A stretch of 64,000 nt of DNA from positions 28,326 to 92,325 of the forward strand of contig NZ_JAPNLJ010000037.1 of NCBI RefSeq assembly GCF_026627445.1. The letters run 5' to 3'. The notes beneath the pieces are model-generated. The model was not told the DNA's origin, did not search any database, and saw only the letters and a program-made list of their open reading frames with translations. The stretch comes from Streptomyces sp. H27-H1. GTDB taxonomy: Bacteria > Actinomycetota > Actinomycetes > Streptomycetales > Streptomycetaceae. The position numbers were made by a program, and so were the translations under genes. Each line of letters begins with the position of its first letter. Position 1 is the stretch's first letter. Shown here one piece after another: positions 8,382-16,818 of this stretch.

Positions 8382-9215
8382 ATGCCCCAGCACACCTCAG
8401 GGTCCGACCGCGCTGCGGTGCCCCCCGCTGCGCGCGGCAGCGAGCGAGCCACCGCGCCCTCGTCCCTGGAGGTGCTGTGGCGCTCGTACAAGGACTCGGG
8501 TGACGAGCGGCTGCGGGAGCAGCTGATCCTGCACTACTCGCCGCTCGTGAAGTACGTGGCGGGCCGGGTCAGCGTCGGGCTGCCGCCCAATGTGGAACAG
8601 GCCGACTTCGTCTCCTCCGGAGTCTTCGGACTGATCGACGCCATCGAGAAGTTCGACATCGAACGGTCCATCAAGTTCGAGACGTACGCGATCACCCGGA
8701 TCCGGGGCGCGATGATCGACGAACTGCGGGCCCTGGACTGGATCCCGCGCTCGGTGCGGCAGAAGGCCCGCGCCGTCGAACGGGCCTACGCCACCCTCGA
8801 AGCCCAGCTCCGGCGCACCCCGACCGAGCACGAGGTCGCCAAGGAGATGGGCATCGGCGTGGAGGATCTCCACGCGGTCTTCAGCCAGTTGTCCCTCGCC
8901 AACGTGGTCGCTCTGGAAGAGCTGCTGCACGTGGGCGGGGAGGGTGACCGCCTTTCCCTGATGGACACCCTCGAGGACACCGCCGCCGACAATCCGGTGG
9001 CGGTCGCGGAGGACCGGGAACTGCGGCGGCTGCTGGCGCGGGCCATCAACACGCTGCCCGAGCGGGAGAAGACGGTGGTGACCCTCTACTACTACGAGGG
9101 CCTCACGCTCGCCGAGATCGGCAACGTCCTCGGAGTCACCGAGAGCCGCGTCAGCCAGATCCACACCAAGTCCGTCCTGCAACTGCGGGCGAAGCTGGCG
9201 GACGTCGGGCGCTGA
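8382..9215 (+). CDS. whiG: RNA polymerase sigma factor WhiG
   Basis: FliA-class sigma factor that commits aerial hyphae to sporulation in Streptomyces. The 277-residue protein has region 2 (LVKYVAGRVSVGLPPNVEQADFV onward to FETYAITRIRGAMIDELRALDW), region 3, and region 4 (LPEREKTVVTLYYYEGLTLAEIG). The DELRALDWIPRSVR segment is typical of WhiG. ATG 8382 is chosen; the preceding 239-bp spacer holds a TACGCT hexamer at 8344-8349 that could be part of its promoter. It stands alone between dprA and a TetR gene. Confidence 0.96.
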   Translation: MPQHTSGSDRAAVPPAARGSERATAPSSLEVLWRSYKDSGDERLREQLILHYSPLVKYVAGRVSVGLPPNVEQADFVSSGVFGLIDAIEKFDIERSIKFETYAITRIRGAMIDELRALDWIPRSVRQKARAVERAYATLEAQLRRTPTEHEVAKEMGIGVEDLHAVFSQLSLANVVALEELLHVGGEGDRLSLMDTLEDTAADNPVAVAEDRELRRLLARAINTLPEREKTVVTLYYYEGLTLAEIGNVLGVTESRVSQIHTKSVLQLRAKLADVGR

Positions 9216-9316
9216 GCGGGCGCCCGCCCTCGGGGGGCCAGGCGTGCGGGCGGGGCGGGTTGGCCGGAATGCGGCGAGCGTGCGACGGCCTTGCCGTACA
9301 TCCGTAGAGTGGACGC

Positions 9317-9898
9317 GTGCCCAGGATTCGAGCGGCCTCCGTGGCCGAGCACCGGTCGATGCAGCGCGGGGCTCTGTTGGACGCCGCGCGTTCCCTGCTG
9401 TCCGAGGGGGGGACGGAAGCGCTGACCTTCCCCGCCCTCGCCGAGCGGACCGGCCTCGCCCGGTCCTCCGTGTACGAGTACTTCCGGTCCCGCGCGGCCG
9501 TCGTCGAAGAGCTGTGCGCGGTGGACTTCCCCGTGTGGGCGGCCGAGATCGAGGCGGCGATGTCCGCGGCGCAGGAGCCGGAGGCGAAGATCGAGGCGTA
9601 TGTACGGAGCCAGTTGGGGCTGGTGGGGGACCAACGGCACCGGGCGGTGGTGGCGATCTCGGCGAGCGAGCTGGACGCCGGGGCGCGCGAGAAGATCCGC
9701 GCGGCGCACGGGAGCCTGATCGCGATGATCGTGGAGGCGCTGGCCGCGTTGGGCCAGGCCGAGCCCCGGCTGGCCGCGATGCTGCTCCAGGGCGTGGTGG
9801 ACGCAGCCGTCCGGCGGATCGAGGCGGGCTCGGGGGAAGACCCCGACGTGGTCACGGACGCGGCTGTGGCGATGGCCCTGCGGGGCGTCGGGGGTTAG
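9317..9898 (+). CDS. TetR/AcrR family transcriptional regulator
   Basis: One-component DNA-binding repressor, 193 residues. The N-terminal helix-turn-helix is seen in AARSLLSEGGTEALTFPALA and ERTGLARSSVYEYFRSRAAV (about residues 22-62). The all-alpha ligand-binding domain is variable and gives no ligand clue. GTG 9317 has no ribosome site, but a TAGAGT hexamer at 9305-9310 lies 6 nt upstream, a spacing that fits a leaderless transcript. The last 4 bases overlap the convergent M23 gene. Targets are unknown. Confidence 0.9.
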   Translation: MPRIRAASVAEHRSMQRGALLDAARSLLSEGGTEALTFPALAERTGLARSSVYEYFRSRAAVVEELCAVDFPVWAAEIEAAMSAAQEPEAKIEAYVRSQLGLVGDQRHRAVVAISASELDAGAREKIRAAHGSLIAMIVEALAALGQAEPRLAAMLLQGVVDAAVRRIEAGSGEDPDVVTDAAVAMALRGVGG

Positions 9899-10467
9899 GA
9901 CCCGGGCTCCGCTCCGGACCCCGCGCCCCGAAGAGCGCCGGTCGGGCCTCGTACCGGCAGCAGGCGGGGGGTCGGGCGGGGGAGGAGGGCCAGGGGGTTG
10001 AGGTAGGCCTTCGCGCGGAGCAGGCCCCAGTGGAGACAGGGGCCGGGGCAGTGCGGGCCGTCCGTGAGGACGGCGACCACCTGACCGGCTCTGACCTCGG
10101 CTCCCTCCGCCACCAGGGGGCGGACCGGTTCGTACGTCGTGCGCAGGCCGTTCGGAAGGGTCAGCGAGAGGACCCCGCGGCCCGCGACCCGGCCGGCGTA
10201 GTGGACCCGGCCCGGGCCGACCGCGCGCAGCTCCGCGCCCACCGGGGCCGCCAGGTCCACCCCGCGGTGGCCGGCCGCGTAAGGGGTGGGGGGCGGGTCC
10301 CACCAGCGGATCACCGTCAAGGGGGCGGGCAGCGGGCGTGCGCCCGCGGTGCTCGCGGCCCGCTGCGATTCCGGTGGTGCCGGCGGTCCCGGTGGTCCGG
10401 GTGTGGCCGGGGGCGGGCTCAGAGTGAGGCCCAGGGTCATCAGCAGGGTGAGCAGCAGTCTCGTCAT
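9895..10467 (-). CDS. secreted M23 (LytM) family peptidase-like protein, active site altered
   Basis: Exported protein of 190 residues with a signal peptide (MTRLLLTLLMTLGLTLS) and a Pro-rich linker before an M23 domain. M23 enzymes cut peptide crosslinks in peptidoglycan using zinc held by an HxxxD pair and the second His of HxH. Here HRGVDLAAP supplies His and Asp, but the HxH motif reads CLHWG (about residue 152), so the first, catalytic His is Cys. The protein may bind zinc but be weak or inactive. ATG 10467 is chosen because it starts the signal peptide; the open frame extends upstream to 10608. It is divergent from rpsB, a pairing I recall in other actinobacteria. Confidence 0.88.
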   Translation of the reverse strand: MTRLLLTLLMTLGLTLSPPPATPGPPGPPAPPESQRAASTAGARPLPAPLTVIRWWDPPPTPYAAGHRGVDLAAPVGAELRAVGPGRVHYAGRVAGRGVLSLTLPNGLRTTYEPVRPLVAEGAEVRAGQVVAVLTDGPHCPGPCLHWGLLRAKAYLNPLALLPRPTPRLLPVRGPTGALRGAGSGAEPGS

Positions 10468-10718
10468 GGGGGTCAGGGTCCCGCCCCGGAGCCGGCCCCG
10501 CCCGGCCCTGTGGAGGGGCGGGGGACTGTGGAAAACCGCGTCACCCGGCATACCGCCGGGTCCCGTACACTTCTTGTGGCGATCCGGGTCACCGGGTCGA
10601 CTTCGCACGCCCCAGCACCGGCCTCTCAGGCCAGGTGACAGCGTCTCTCGGTCCCCTCTTCGGGGGCAGGGCGCGAACAGGGGCGTCAGGAACCAAACCG
10701 AGAAACAAGGAGATGGCC

Positions 10719-11681
10719 ATGGCCGTCGTAACGATGCGGGAGCTGCTGGAAAGCGGCGTCCACTTCGGTCACCAGACCCGCCGTTGGAACCCGAAGATGA
10801 AGCGCTTCATCTTCACGGAGCGCAACGGCATCTACATCATCGACCTGCTGCAGTCGCTGTCGTACATCGACCGCGCCTACGAGTTCGTGAAGGAGACCGT
10901 CGCCCACGGCGGTTCCATCATGTTCGTCGGTACCAAGAAGCAGGCCCAGGAGGCCATCGCCGAGCAGGCGACGCGCGTTGGTATGCCGTACGTCAACCAG
11001 CGGTGGCTGGGTGGCATGCTCACCAACTTCTCCACCGTCTACAAGCGCCTTCAGCGTCTGAAGGAGCTTGAGGCGATCGACTTCGACGACGTCGCGGCGT
11101 CGGGTCTCACCAAGAAGGAGCTCCTGGTCCTCTCTCGCGAGAAGATCAAGCTGGAGAAGACCCTCGGTGGTATCCGCGAGATGTCGAAGGTCCCCAGCGC
11201 TGTCTGGATCGTCGACACCAAGAAGGAGCACATCGCCGTCGGTGAGGCGCGCAAGCTCCACATCCCGGTCGTCGCGATCCTCGACACCAACTGTGACCCC
11301 GACGAGGTCGACTACAAGATCCCGGGCAACGACGACGCGATCCGCTCCGTCGGTCTGCTCACCCGCGTGATCGCCGACGCCGTCGCCGAGGGCCTCATCG
11401 CCCGTTCCGGTGCCGCCACTGGCGACTCGAAGCCGGGCGAGAAGGCCGCTGCCGAGCCGCTCGCCGAGTGGGAGCGCGACCTGCTCGAGGGCGAGAAGAA
11501 GGCCGACGACGCCGAGGCCGCTCCGGCCGAGGCCGCTCCGGCCGAGGCCGCTGTCGAGACCCCCGCCGTCGAGGCTGAGGCCGCTCCGGCCGCCGACGCC
11601 GAGGCTACTCCGGCCGCCGAGGCCGAGGTTGTCGCCGAGCCCGTCGTCGAGGCTCCGGCCGCCGACGCCGAGCAGGCCTGA
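10719..11681 (+). CDS. rpsB: 30S ribosomal protein S2
   Basis: Small-subunit protein S2, 320 residues. The start is ATG 10719 (MAVVTMRELLESGVHFGHQ) and not ATG 10713, because the AAGGAG ribosome site at 10707-10712 abuts the latter and sits 6 nt from the former. The S2 core runs to about residue 230. It is followed by an Ala/Glu/Pro-rich tail of about 85 residues with repeated APAEA and AAPAADAEA units. Such tails occur in actinobacterial S2 but this one is long. Upstream, 10560-10580 contains TACACT, a possible promoter element. The gene is separated from tsf by 135 bp holding two hairpins. Confidence 0.97.
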   Translation: MAVVTMRELLESGVHFGHQTRRWNPKMKRFIFTERNGIYIIDLLQSLSYIDRAYEFVKETVAHGGSIMFVGTKKQAQEAIAEQATRVGMPYVNQRWLGGMLTNFSTVYKRLQRLKELEAIDFDDVAASGLTKKELLVLSREKIKLEKTLGGIREMSKVPSAVWIVDTKKEHIAVGEARKLHIPVVAILDTNCDPDEVDYKIPGNDDAIRSVGLLTRVIADAVAEGLIARSGAATGDSKPGEKAAAEPLAEWERDLLEGEKKADDAEAAPAEAAPAEAAVETPAVEAEAAPAADAEATPAAEAEVVAEPVVEAPAADAEQA

Positions 11682-11693
11682 CCCACTGAGAGC

Positions 11694-11775
11694 GCCCGGC
11701 GTTCACGCGCCGGGCACTCACAGCACGGACGATGACGGCGGGGGAGCCGCGCCACAAGCGCGACTCCTCCGCCGT
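11694..11775 (+). terminator. two hairpins between rpsB and tsf
   Basis: The first hairpin pairs GCCCGGCG at 11694-11701 with CGCCGGGC at 11708-11715 (6-nt loop). The second pairs 11735-11746 (ACGGCGGGGGAG) with 11764-11775 (CTCCTCCGCCGT), 12 pairs with one G-U. Neither is followed by a U tract. They may act as a partial terminator that sets the ratio of rpsB to tsf transcript; this is inferred from position. Confidence 0.55.
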
Positions 11776-11816
11776 TCACCCGTAGATCCACGACTTCGAG
11801 AGAGAATCACAGACTC

Positions 11817-12653
11817 ATGGCGAACTACACCGCCGCTGACGTCAAGAAGCTCCGCGAGCTCACCGGCGTCGGCATGCTTGACTGCAAGAACGCGCTGGTC
11901 GAGGCCGACGGCGACGTCGACAAGGCCGTCGAGGCGCTCCGTATCAAGGGTCAGAAGGGCGTCGCCAAGCGCGAAGGCCGTTCTGCCGAGAACGGCGCCG
12001 TCGTCTCCGTCATCGCCGACGACAACACCTCCGGTGTCATCGTCGAGCTGAAGTGCGAGACGGACTTCGTCGCCAAGGGCGAGAAGTTCCTGGCCGTCAC
12101 CGAGGAGCTTGCCGCGCACGTCGCCGCGACCTCCCCGGCCGACATCGAGGCGCTGCTCGCTTCCGAGATCGCCCCGGGCAAGACTGTCCAGGCGTTCGTG
12201 GACGAGGCCAACGCCAACCTCGGCGAGAAGATCGTCCTGGACCGCTTCGCGCAGTTCACCGGCGGTTACGTCTCGGCGTACATGCACCGCACGATGCCCG
12301 ACCTGCCGTTCCAGATCGGCGTCCTGGTCGAGCTCGACAAGCCGAACGCCGAGGTCGCCCGCGGCGTCGCGCAGCACATCGCCGCGTTCGCGCCGAAGTG
12401 GCTCTCCAAGGACGACGTCCCGGCCGAGGTCGTCGAGTCCGAGCGCCGCGTCGCCGAAGAGGTCACCCGCGCGGAGGGCAAGCCCGAGGCTGCCCTCCCG
12501 AAGATCGTCGAGGGTCGTGTCAACGGCTTCTTCCGCGACAACACCCTGCTTGGCCAGGCCTACGCCCTGGACGCCAAGAAGTCCGTCCAGAAGGTTCTGG
12601 ACGAGGCCGGTGTCACCCTGGTGCGCTTCTCGCGCATCAAGGTCGGCATCTGA
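11817..12653 (+). CDS. tsf: translation elongation factor Ts
   Basis: Nucleotide exchange factor that regenerates EF-Tu-GTP. The 278-residue product starts with the UBA-like domain MANYTAADVKKLRELTGVGM and carries the diagnostic TDFVAKGEKF motif (about 82-91) that contacts EF-Tu. Two dimerisation subdomains follow, and the C-terminus reads VTLVRFSRIKVGI. ATG 11817 is the only sensible start, preceded by a GAGAGAGAA run. The gene follows rpsB as in nearly all bacteria. Confidence 0.97.
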   Translation: MANYTAADVKKLRELTGVGMLDCKNALVEADGDVDKAVEALRIKGQKGVAKREGRSAENGAVVSVIADDNTSGVIVELKCETDFVAKGEKFLAVTEELAAHVAATSPADIEALLASEIAPGKTVQAFVDEANANLGEKIVLDRFAQFTGGYVSAYMHRTMPDLPFQIGVLVELDKPNAEVARGVAQHIAAFAPKWLSKDDVPAEVVESERRVAEEVTRAEGKPEAALPKIVEGRVNGFFRDNTLLGQAYALDAKKSVQKVLDEAGVTLVRFSRIKVGI

Positions 12654-12741
12654 GTCCGTCCGTACGCGACGGACACCGGACCCCGATAGGGTCTGAAGCA
12701 GTCGCCCGCGTTCGCGCAGGGCGACCGCAGATCTGACGAGG

Positions 12742-12788
12742 AGGCCATTGCCGTAGAGGGAACCGCGAGGACCCACCGGCAATGGCCT
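12742..12788 (+). terminator. intrinsic terminator-like hairpin between tsf and pyrH
   Basis: A 12-bp perfect stem pairs AGGCCATTGCCG (12742-12753) with CGGCAATGGCCT (12777-12788) around a 23-nt loop, followed by TTCTTCG. It lies 88 nt after the tsf stop and 27 nt before the pyrH start, so it could end the rpsB-tsf transcript or attenuate pyrH. Confidence 0.65.
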
Positions 12789-12815
12789 TCTTCGTATGTG
12801 CACGAGGAGATCTCC

Positions 12816-13595
12816 ATGAATCAGGGCGTGGACACCCACACCGCTTCCGACGACAAGAGCGACCAGGACAAGAAGGGCCGCCGCTTCATGCTGAAGCTGT
12901 CGGGCGAAGCCTTCTCCGGTGGTGGAGGACTCGGCGTCGACCCCGACGTAGTCCACGCCATCGCACGCGAGATCGCCGCGGTGGTCCGCGACGGCGCGGA
13001 GATCGCCGTCGTGATCGGTGGCGGCAACTTCTTCCGCGGCGCCGAACTGCAGCAGCGCGGCATGGACCGGGCTCGGTCCGACTACATGGGCATGCTCGGC
13101 ACGGTCATGAACTGCCTCGCCCTCCAGGACTTCCTGGAGAAGGAAGGCATCGACTCCCGCGTCCAGACGGCCATCACCATGGGCCAGGTCGCCGAGCCGT
13201 ACATCCCGCTGCGCGCCGTGCGCCACCTGGAGAAGGGCCGTGTCGTCATCTTCGGCGCCGGCATGGGCATGCCCTACTTCTCCACCGATACCACGGCCGC
13301 CCAGCGCGCCCTGGAAATCGACGCGGAAGCCCTGCTGATGGGCAAGAACGGCGTCGACGGGGTCTACGACTCCGACCCGAAGAAGAACCCGGACGCGGTG
13401 AAGTTCGACGCGCTGGAGTACAGCGAGGTGCTGGCCCGCGACCTCAAGGTCGCCGACGCCACCGCCATCACGCTGTGCCGCGACAACAAGCTGCCGATCC
13501 TGGTCTTCGAAATGCTCGCCGAGGGCAATATCGCCCGCGCGGTCAAGGGTGAGAAGATCGGCACGCTCGTGAGCGACCAGGGCACCCGGGCCTGA
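12816..13595 (+). CDS. pyrH: UMP kinase
   Basis: Bacterial hexameric UMP kinase, converting UMP to UDP with ATP in pyrimidine synthesis. The 259-residue product has the amino-acid-kinase fold motifs FMLKLSGEAFSGGGG, VIGGGNFFRGAEL, and GADGVY-like KNGVDGVYDSDP. ATG 12816 is preferred over ATG 12798 because GAGGAG at 12804-12809 is 6 nt away. An N-terminal extension of about 20 charged residues precedes the core. The order pyrH-frr is conserved across bacteria. Confidence 0.95.
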   Translation: MNQGVDTHTASDDKSDQDKKGRRFMLKLSGEAFSGGGGLGVDPDVVHAIAREIAAVVRDGAEIAVVIGGGNFFRGAELQQRGMDRARSDYMGMLGTVMNCLALQDFLEKEGIDSRVQTAITMGQVAEPYIPLRAVRHLEKGRVVIFGAGMGMPYFSTDTTAAQRALEIDAEALLMGKNGVDGVYDSDPKKNPDAVKFDALEYSEVLARDLKVADATAITLCRDNKLPILVFEMLAEGNIARAVKGEKIGTLVSDQGTRA

Positions 13596-13645
13596 GCAGG
13601 CCCCGTCCGCCTGAACCATCCATTTCTGACATGCAGGAGCACGTG

Positions 13646-14203
13646 GTGATCGAAGAAACCCTCCTCGAGGCCGAGGAGAAGATGGAGAAGGCCGTCGTCG
13701 TCGCCAAGGAAGACTTCGCCGCGATTCGCACCGGTCGTGCGCACCCGGCGATGTTCAACAAGATCGTGGCGGAGTACTACGGCGCCATCACGCCCATCAA
13801 CCAGCTCGCCTCCTTCGCGGTGCCCGAGCCGCGCATGGCCATCGTGACGCCCTTCGACGCGTCGGCCCTGCGCAACATCGAGACGGCCATCCGCGACTCC
13901 GACCTGGGCGTCAATCCCAGCAACGACGGCCGCATCATCCGGGTGACCTTCCCCGAGCTGACGCAGGACCGCCGCAAGGAGTACATCAAGGTCGCCAAGA
14001 CCAAGGCCGAGGACTCCAAGATCTCCATCCGCGCCATTCGCCGCAAGGCGAAGGACACCCTCGACAAGATGGTGAAGGACAAGGAGGCCGGCGAGGACGA
14101 GGTGCGCCGCGCCGAGAAGGAGCTCGACGACGCCACCGCGAAGTACGTCACGCAGGTGGACGAGCTGCTCAAGCACAAGGAAGCCGAGCTCCTCGAAGTC
14201 TGA
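13646..14203 (+). CDS. frr: ribosome recycling factor
   Basis: Splits post-termination ribosomes together with EF-G. GTG 13646 gives the standard 185-residue protein beginning MIEETLLEAEEKMEKA; AGGAG at 13635-13639 is 6 nt upstream, while ATG 13631 would add five residues inside the ribosome site. Conserved sequences are RTGRAHPAMF, VTPFDASALRNIE and LTQDRRKEYIKVAK. The stop overlaps the cdsA start (TGATG), so the two are coupled. Confidence 0.95.
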   Translation: MIEETLLEAEEKMEKAVVVAKEDFAAIRTGRAHPAMFNKIVAEYYGAITPINQLASFAVPEPRMAIVTPFDASALRNIETAIRDSDLGVNPSNDGRIIRVTFPELTQDRRKEYIKVAKTKAEDSKISIRAIRRKAKDTLDKMVKDKEAGEDEVRRAEKELDDATAKYVTQVDELLKHKEAELLEV

Positions 14204-15282
14204 TGAACGACACTTCCTGGCAGCCGGAGCCGGTTCCGGCGGGTCCCGCATACGATGCGCAGGCGGGCCCGCACACTCGGCCCATGCCCATCGTGCCCGA
14301 TGCCGCCGGCCGTGACTTCGACGACCGGGAAGCACGCGATCGGGGGGCCGCCGCTGACGGCGGCCCCCTCTTCCGCGCCGATACGCCGCCGCAGGAGCCC
14401 ATGCCCAGCCCCCCGCCGACCCCGCCTTCGCCGGCACCGCAGGACGCCTCGCCACCGCCTCAGAAGAAGCGCGCGGGGCGGGACCTGCGTGCCGCCATAG
14501 GGGTCGGTGTGGGCCTCGGCGCGGTGATCTTCGCCTCGCTCCTCATCGTCAAGGCGGTCTTCGTCGGCGTCGTCGTCGTGGCGGTCGTCGTGGGCCTGTG
14601 GGAGCTGACCTCCCGGCTGCAGGAGAAGAAGGGCATCAAGGCCCCGCTGGTCCCGCTCGCCATCGGCGGCGCGGCCATGGTCATCGCCGGATACGTCCGC
14701 GGGGCCGAGGGCGCCTGGGTGGCCATGGCCCTGACGGTGCTGGCGGTCCTCGTCTGGCGGATGACCGAGCCGCCCGAGGACTACCTCAAGGACGTCACGG
14801 CGGGTGCATTCGCGGCGTTCTACGTGCCTTTCCTGGCCACCTTCGTCGCGATGCTCCTGACCGCCGACGACGGGCCGCAGCGGGTGATCACCTTCCTGGC
14901 CCTGACCGTGGTCAGCGACACCGGGGCCTACGCGGTGGGCTGGCGGTTCGGCAAGACCAAGCTCGCCCCGCGCATCAGCCCCGGAAAGACCCGCGAGGGG
15001 CTCTTCGGAGCGGTGGCCTTCGCGATGGCGGCCGGCGCGCTGTGCATGGAGTTCCTGATCGACGGGGGCGTCTGGTGGCAGGGCCTGGTACTCGGCTTCG
15101 CCGTCGCGGTCAGCGCCACGCTCGGCGACCTCGGTGAGTCCATGATCAAGAGGGATCTCGGGATCAAGGACATGGGAACGCTGCTGCCGGGCCACGGCGG
15201 GATCATGGACCGGCTGGACTCCCTGCTCCCGACGGCCCCGGTGGTGTGGCTGCTCCTCGCGGCCTTCGTCGGCACCGGCTGA
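14203..15282 (+). CDS. cdsA: phosphatidate cytidylyltransferase
   Basis: Makes CDP-diacylglycerol from phosphatidate and CTP, the branch point of phospholipid synthesis. The 359-residue protein has a long Pro-rich cytoplasmic N-terminus (about 1-90). Eight or so membrane helices follow, and near the C-terminus comes the CDS signature, DLGESMIKRDLGIKDMG followed by LLPGHGGIMDRLDS. Translation is coupled to frr by a one-base overlap. The acidic Pro/Gln-rich leader is longer than in E. coli CdsA but usual for actinobacteria. Confidence 0.94.
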   Translation: MNDTSWQPEPVPAGPAYDAQAGPHTRPMPIVPDAAGRDFDDREARDRGAAADGGPLFRADTPPQEPMPSPPPTPPSPAPQDASPPPQKKRAGRDLRAAIGVGVGLGAVIFASLLIVKAVFVGVVVVAVVVGLWELTSRLQEKKGIKAPLVPLAIGGAAMVIAGYVRGAEGAWVAMALTVLAVLVWRMTEPPEDYLKDVTAGAFAAFYVPFLATFVAMLLTADDGPQRVITFLALTVVSDTGAYAVGWRFGKTKLAPRISPGKTREGLFGAVAFAMAAGALCMEFLIDGGVWWQGLVLGFAVAVSATLGDLGESMIKRDLGIKDMGTLLPGHGGIMDRLDSLLPTAPVVWLLLAAFVGTG

Positions 15283-15299
15283 GCCGCCCGGGTTATCCT

Positions 15300-15333
15300 G
15301 GAAAGCGCGCCACGGTTAAGTGGCGCGCTTTCC
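15300..15333 (+). terminator. 14-bp hairpin between cdsA and rlmN
   Basis: GGAAAGCGCGCCAC (15300-15313) pairs perfectly with GTGGCGCGCTTTCC (15320-15333) around the 6-nt loop GGTTAA. It lies 18 nt after the cdsA stop, so it is probably the end of the frr-cdsA transcript, though no U tract follows. Confidence 0.7.
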
Positions 15334-15451
15334 CCGTGTCTGCGGGGATGGACCCGTGAGCTCTCCGGGCACCGGGCGTGCCATCACGTTGACTCCGCTC
15401 GTGTGCGGAGATCGCCCGCCAAGGGTTCGTAAGACTTGAGGAGTACCACTC

Positions 15452-16567
15452 ATGGCCCCCCGTCCTGTCCCGGGAGAGCTCACATTCGTCGCCCCTCGCG
15501 GAGTGAAGAAGCCGCCTCGGCACCTCGCCGACCTCACCCCGGAGGAGCGCCGGGAGGCGGTCGCCGCGATCGGTGAGAAGCCGTTCCGGGCCAAGCAGCT
15601 CTCGCAGCACTACTTCGCCCGGTACACGCACGACCCGGCAGAGTGGACCGACATCCCCGCCGGCTCCCGCGAGAAGCTCCAGCAGGAGCTGCTGCCGGAC
15701 CTGATGAACGTCCTGCGGCACATCTCGTGCGACGACGACACCACCCGCAAGACCCTGTGGAAGCTGCACGACGGCACGCTCGTCGAGTCCGTGCTGATGC
15801 GCTACCCCGACCGGGTCACCATGTGCATCTCCTCGCAGGCCGGCTGCGGTATGAACTGCCCGTTCTGCGCCACCGGCCAGGCGGGTCTCGACCGCAACCT
15901 GTCCACCGCCGAGATCGTGCACCAGATCGTCGACGGCATGCGCGCCCTGCGCGACGGCGAGGTCCCCGGCGGTCCGGCCCGGCTGTCGAACATCGTCTTC
16001 ATGGGCATGGGCGAGCCGCTCGCCAACTACAACCGGGTCGTCGGCGCCATCCGTCGCCTCACCGACCCGGAGCCCGACGGCCTGGGCCTGTCCCAGCGCG
16101 GGATCACCGTCTCCACCGTGGGCCTGGTCCCGGCGATGCTGCGCTTCGCCGACGAGGGCTTCAAGTGCCGCCTGGCCGTCTCGCTGCACGCCCCGGACGA
16201 CGAGCTGCGCGACACCCTGGTCCCGGTGAACACCCGCTGGAACGTCCGCGAGGTGCTCGGCGCGGCCTGGGAGTACGCGGAGAAGTCCGGCCGTCGCATC
16301 TCCATCGAGTACGCCCTGATCCGCGACATCAACGACCAGGCCTGGCGCGGTGACCTGCTCGGCAAGCTCCTCAAGGGCAAGCGCGTGCACGTCAACCTGA
16401 TCCCGCTGAACCCGACGCCGGGCTCGAAGTGGACGGCCTCGCGGCCCGAGGACGAGAAGGCCTTCGTCGACGCCATCGCCCGCCACGGAGTGCCGGTGAC
16501 CGTGCGTGACACCCGCGGTCAGGAGATCGACGGCGCGTGCGGCCAGCTCGCAGCCTCGGAGCGCTGA
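15452..16567 (+). CDS. rlmN: 23S rRNA/tRNA adenine C2-methyltransferase RlmN
   Basis: Radical-SAM enzyme that methylates A2503 of 23S rRNA and A37 of some tRNAs. The 371-residue protein has the iron-sulfur motif CGMNCPFC (Cys132, Cys136, Cys139), the GxGEPL-like MGMGEPLANY motif, VSLHAPDDELR, and a conserved Cys near the C-terminus (about 363, in IDGACGQL) that takes part in methyl transfer. ATG 15452 follows GAGGAG. The gene stands alone between the cdsA hairpin and the thiamine riboswitch. Confidence 0.96.
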   Translation: MAPRPVPGELTFVAPRGVKKPPRHLADLTPEERREAVAAIGEKPFRAKQLSQHYFARYTHDPAEWTDIPAGSREKLQQELLPDLMNVLRHISCDDDTTRKTLWKLHDGTLVESVLMRYPDRVTMCISSQAGCGMNCPFCATGQAGLDRNLSTAEIVHQIVDGMRALRDGEVPGGPARLSNIVFMGMGEPLANYNRVVGAIRRLTDPEPDGLGLSQRGITVSTVGLVPAMLRFADEGFKCRLAVSLHAPDDELRDTLVPVNTRWNVREVLGAAWEYAEKSGRRISIEYALIRDINDQAWRGDLLGKLLKGKRVHVNLIPLNPTPGSKWTASRPEDEKAFVDAIARHGVPVTVRDTRGQEIDGACGQLAASER

Positions 16568-16590
16568 TTTTCGCCAGTTGAGGTTCGCAT

Positions 16591-16616
16591 TCGGCCACGG
16601 GGTACCCTGTGGCCGA
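16591..16616 (+). terminator. inverted repeat after rlmN
   Basis: TCGGCCAC (16591-16598) pairs with GTGGCCGA (16609-16616), leaving a 10-nt loop. It lies 24 nt after the rlmN stop and just ahead of the TPP riboswitch, so it may end rlmN transcription. Confidence 0.5.
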
Positions 16617-16628
16617 ACCAATTTCATA

Positions 16629-16725
16629 TTCCGACAGGGGAGCGCCACAGCGCTGAGAGTGCGGTATCCGTCACCGCAGACCCTCTGAACCTCGCCCCGG
16701 TCATTCGGGGTAGGAAGTTCGGTCA
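16629..16725 (+). promoter_or_regulatory. TPP riboswitch (THI element)
   Basis: The conserved thiamine pyrophosphate aptamer elements are all present in order: GGGGAGCGCC at 16637-16646, CTGAGAGTGCGG at 16653-16664, ACCGCAGACCCTCTGAACC at 16673-16691, and CGGGGTAGGAAG at 16706-16717. Closing-stem sequences TCCGAC and GTTCGG flank it. It should lower expression of the downstream thiamine transporter when TPP is plentiful. Confidence 0.95.
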
Positions 16726-16742
16726 CCACTCAAGCTGTTGCG

Positions 16743-16780
16743 CCCTGCCCGGCGTCCGCTCGACAGAGCGCCGGGCAGGG
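16743..16780 (+). terminator. riboswitch expression-platform hairpin
   Basis: CCCTGCCCGGCG (16743-16754) pairs perfectly with CGCCGGGCAGGG (16769-16780) around a 14-nt loop. It lies between the TPP aptamer and the ribosome site of the transporter gene (AGGAGG at about 16805). It probably forms when TPP is bound and stops transcription, or it takes part in an alternative fold that hides the ribosome site; the sequence alone does not decide. Confidence 0.6.
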
Positions 16781-16818
16781 CCGCGTCTTCTCCTGGACAT
16801 CCCAGGAGGAATTGACCA

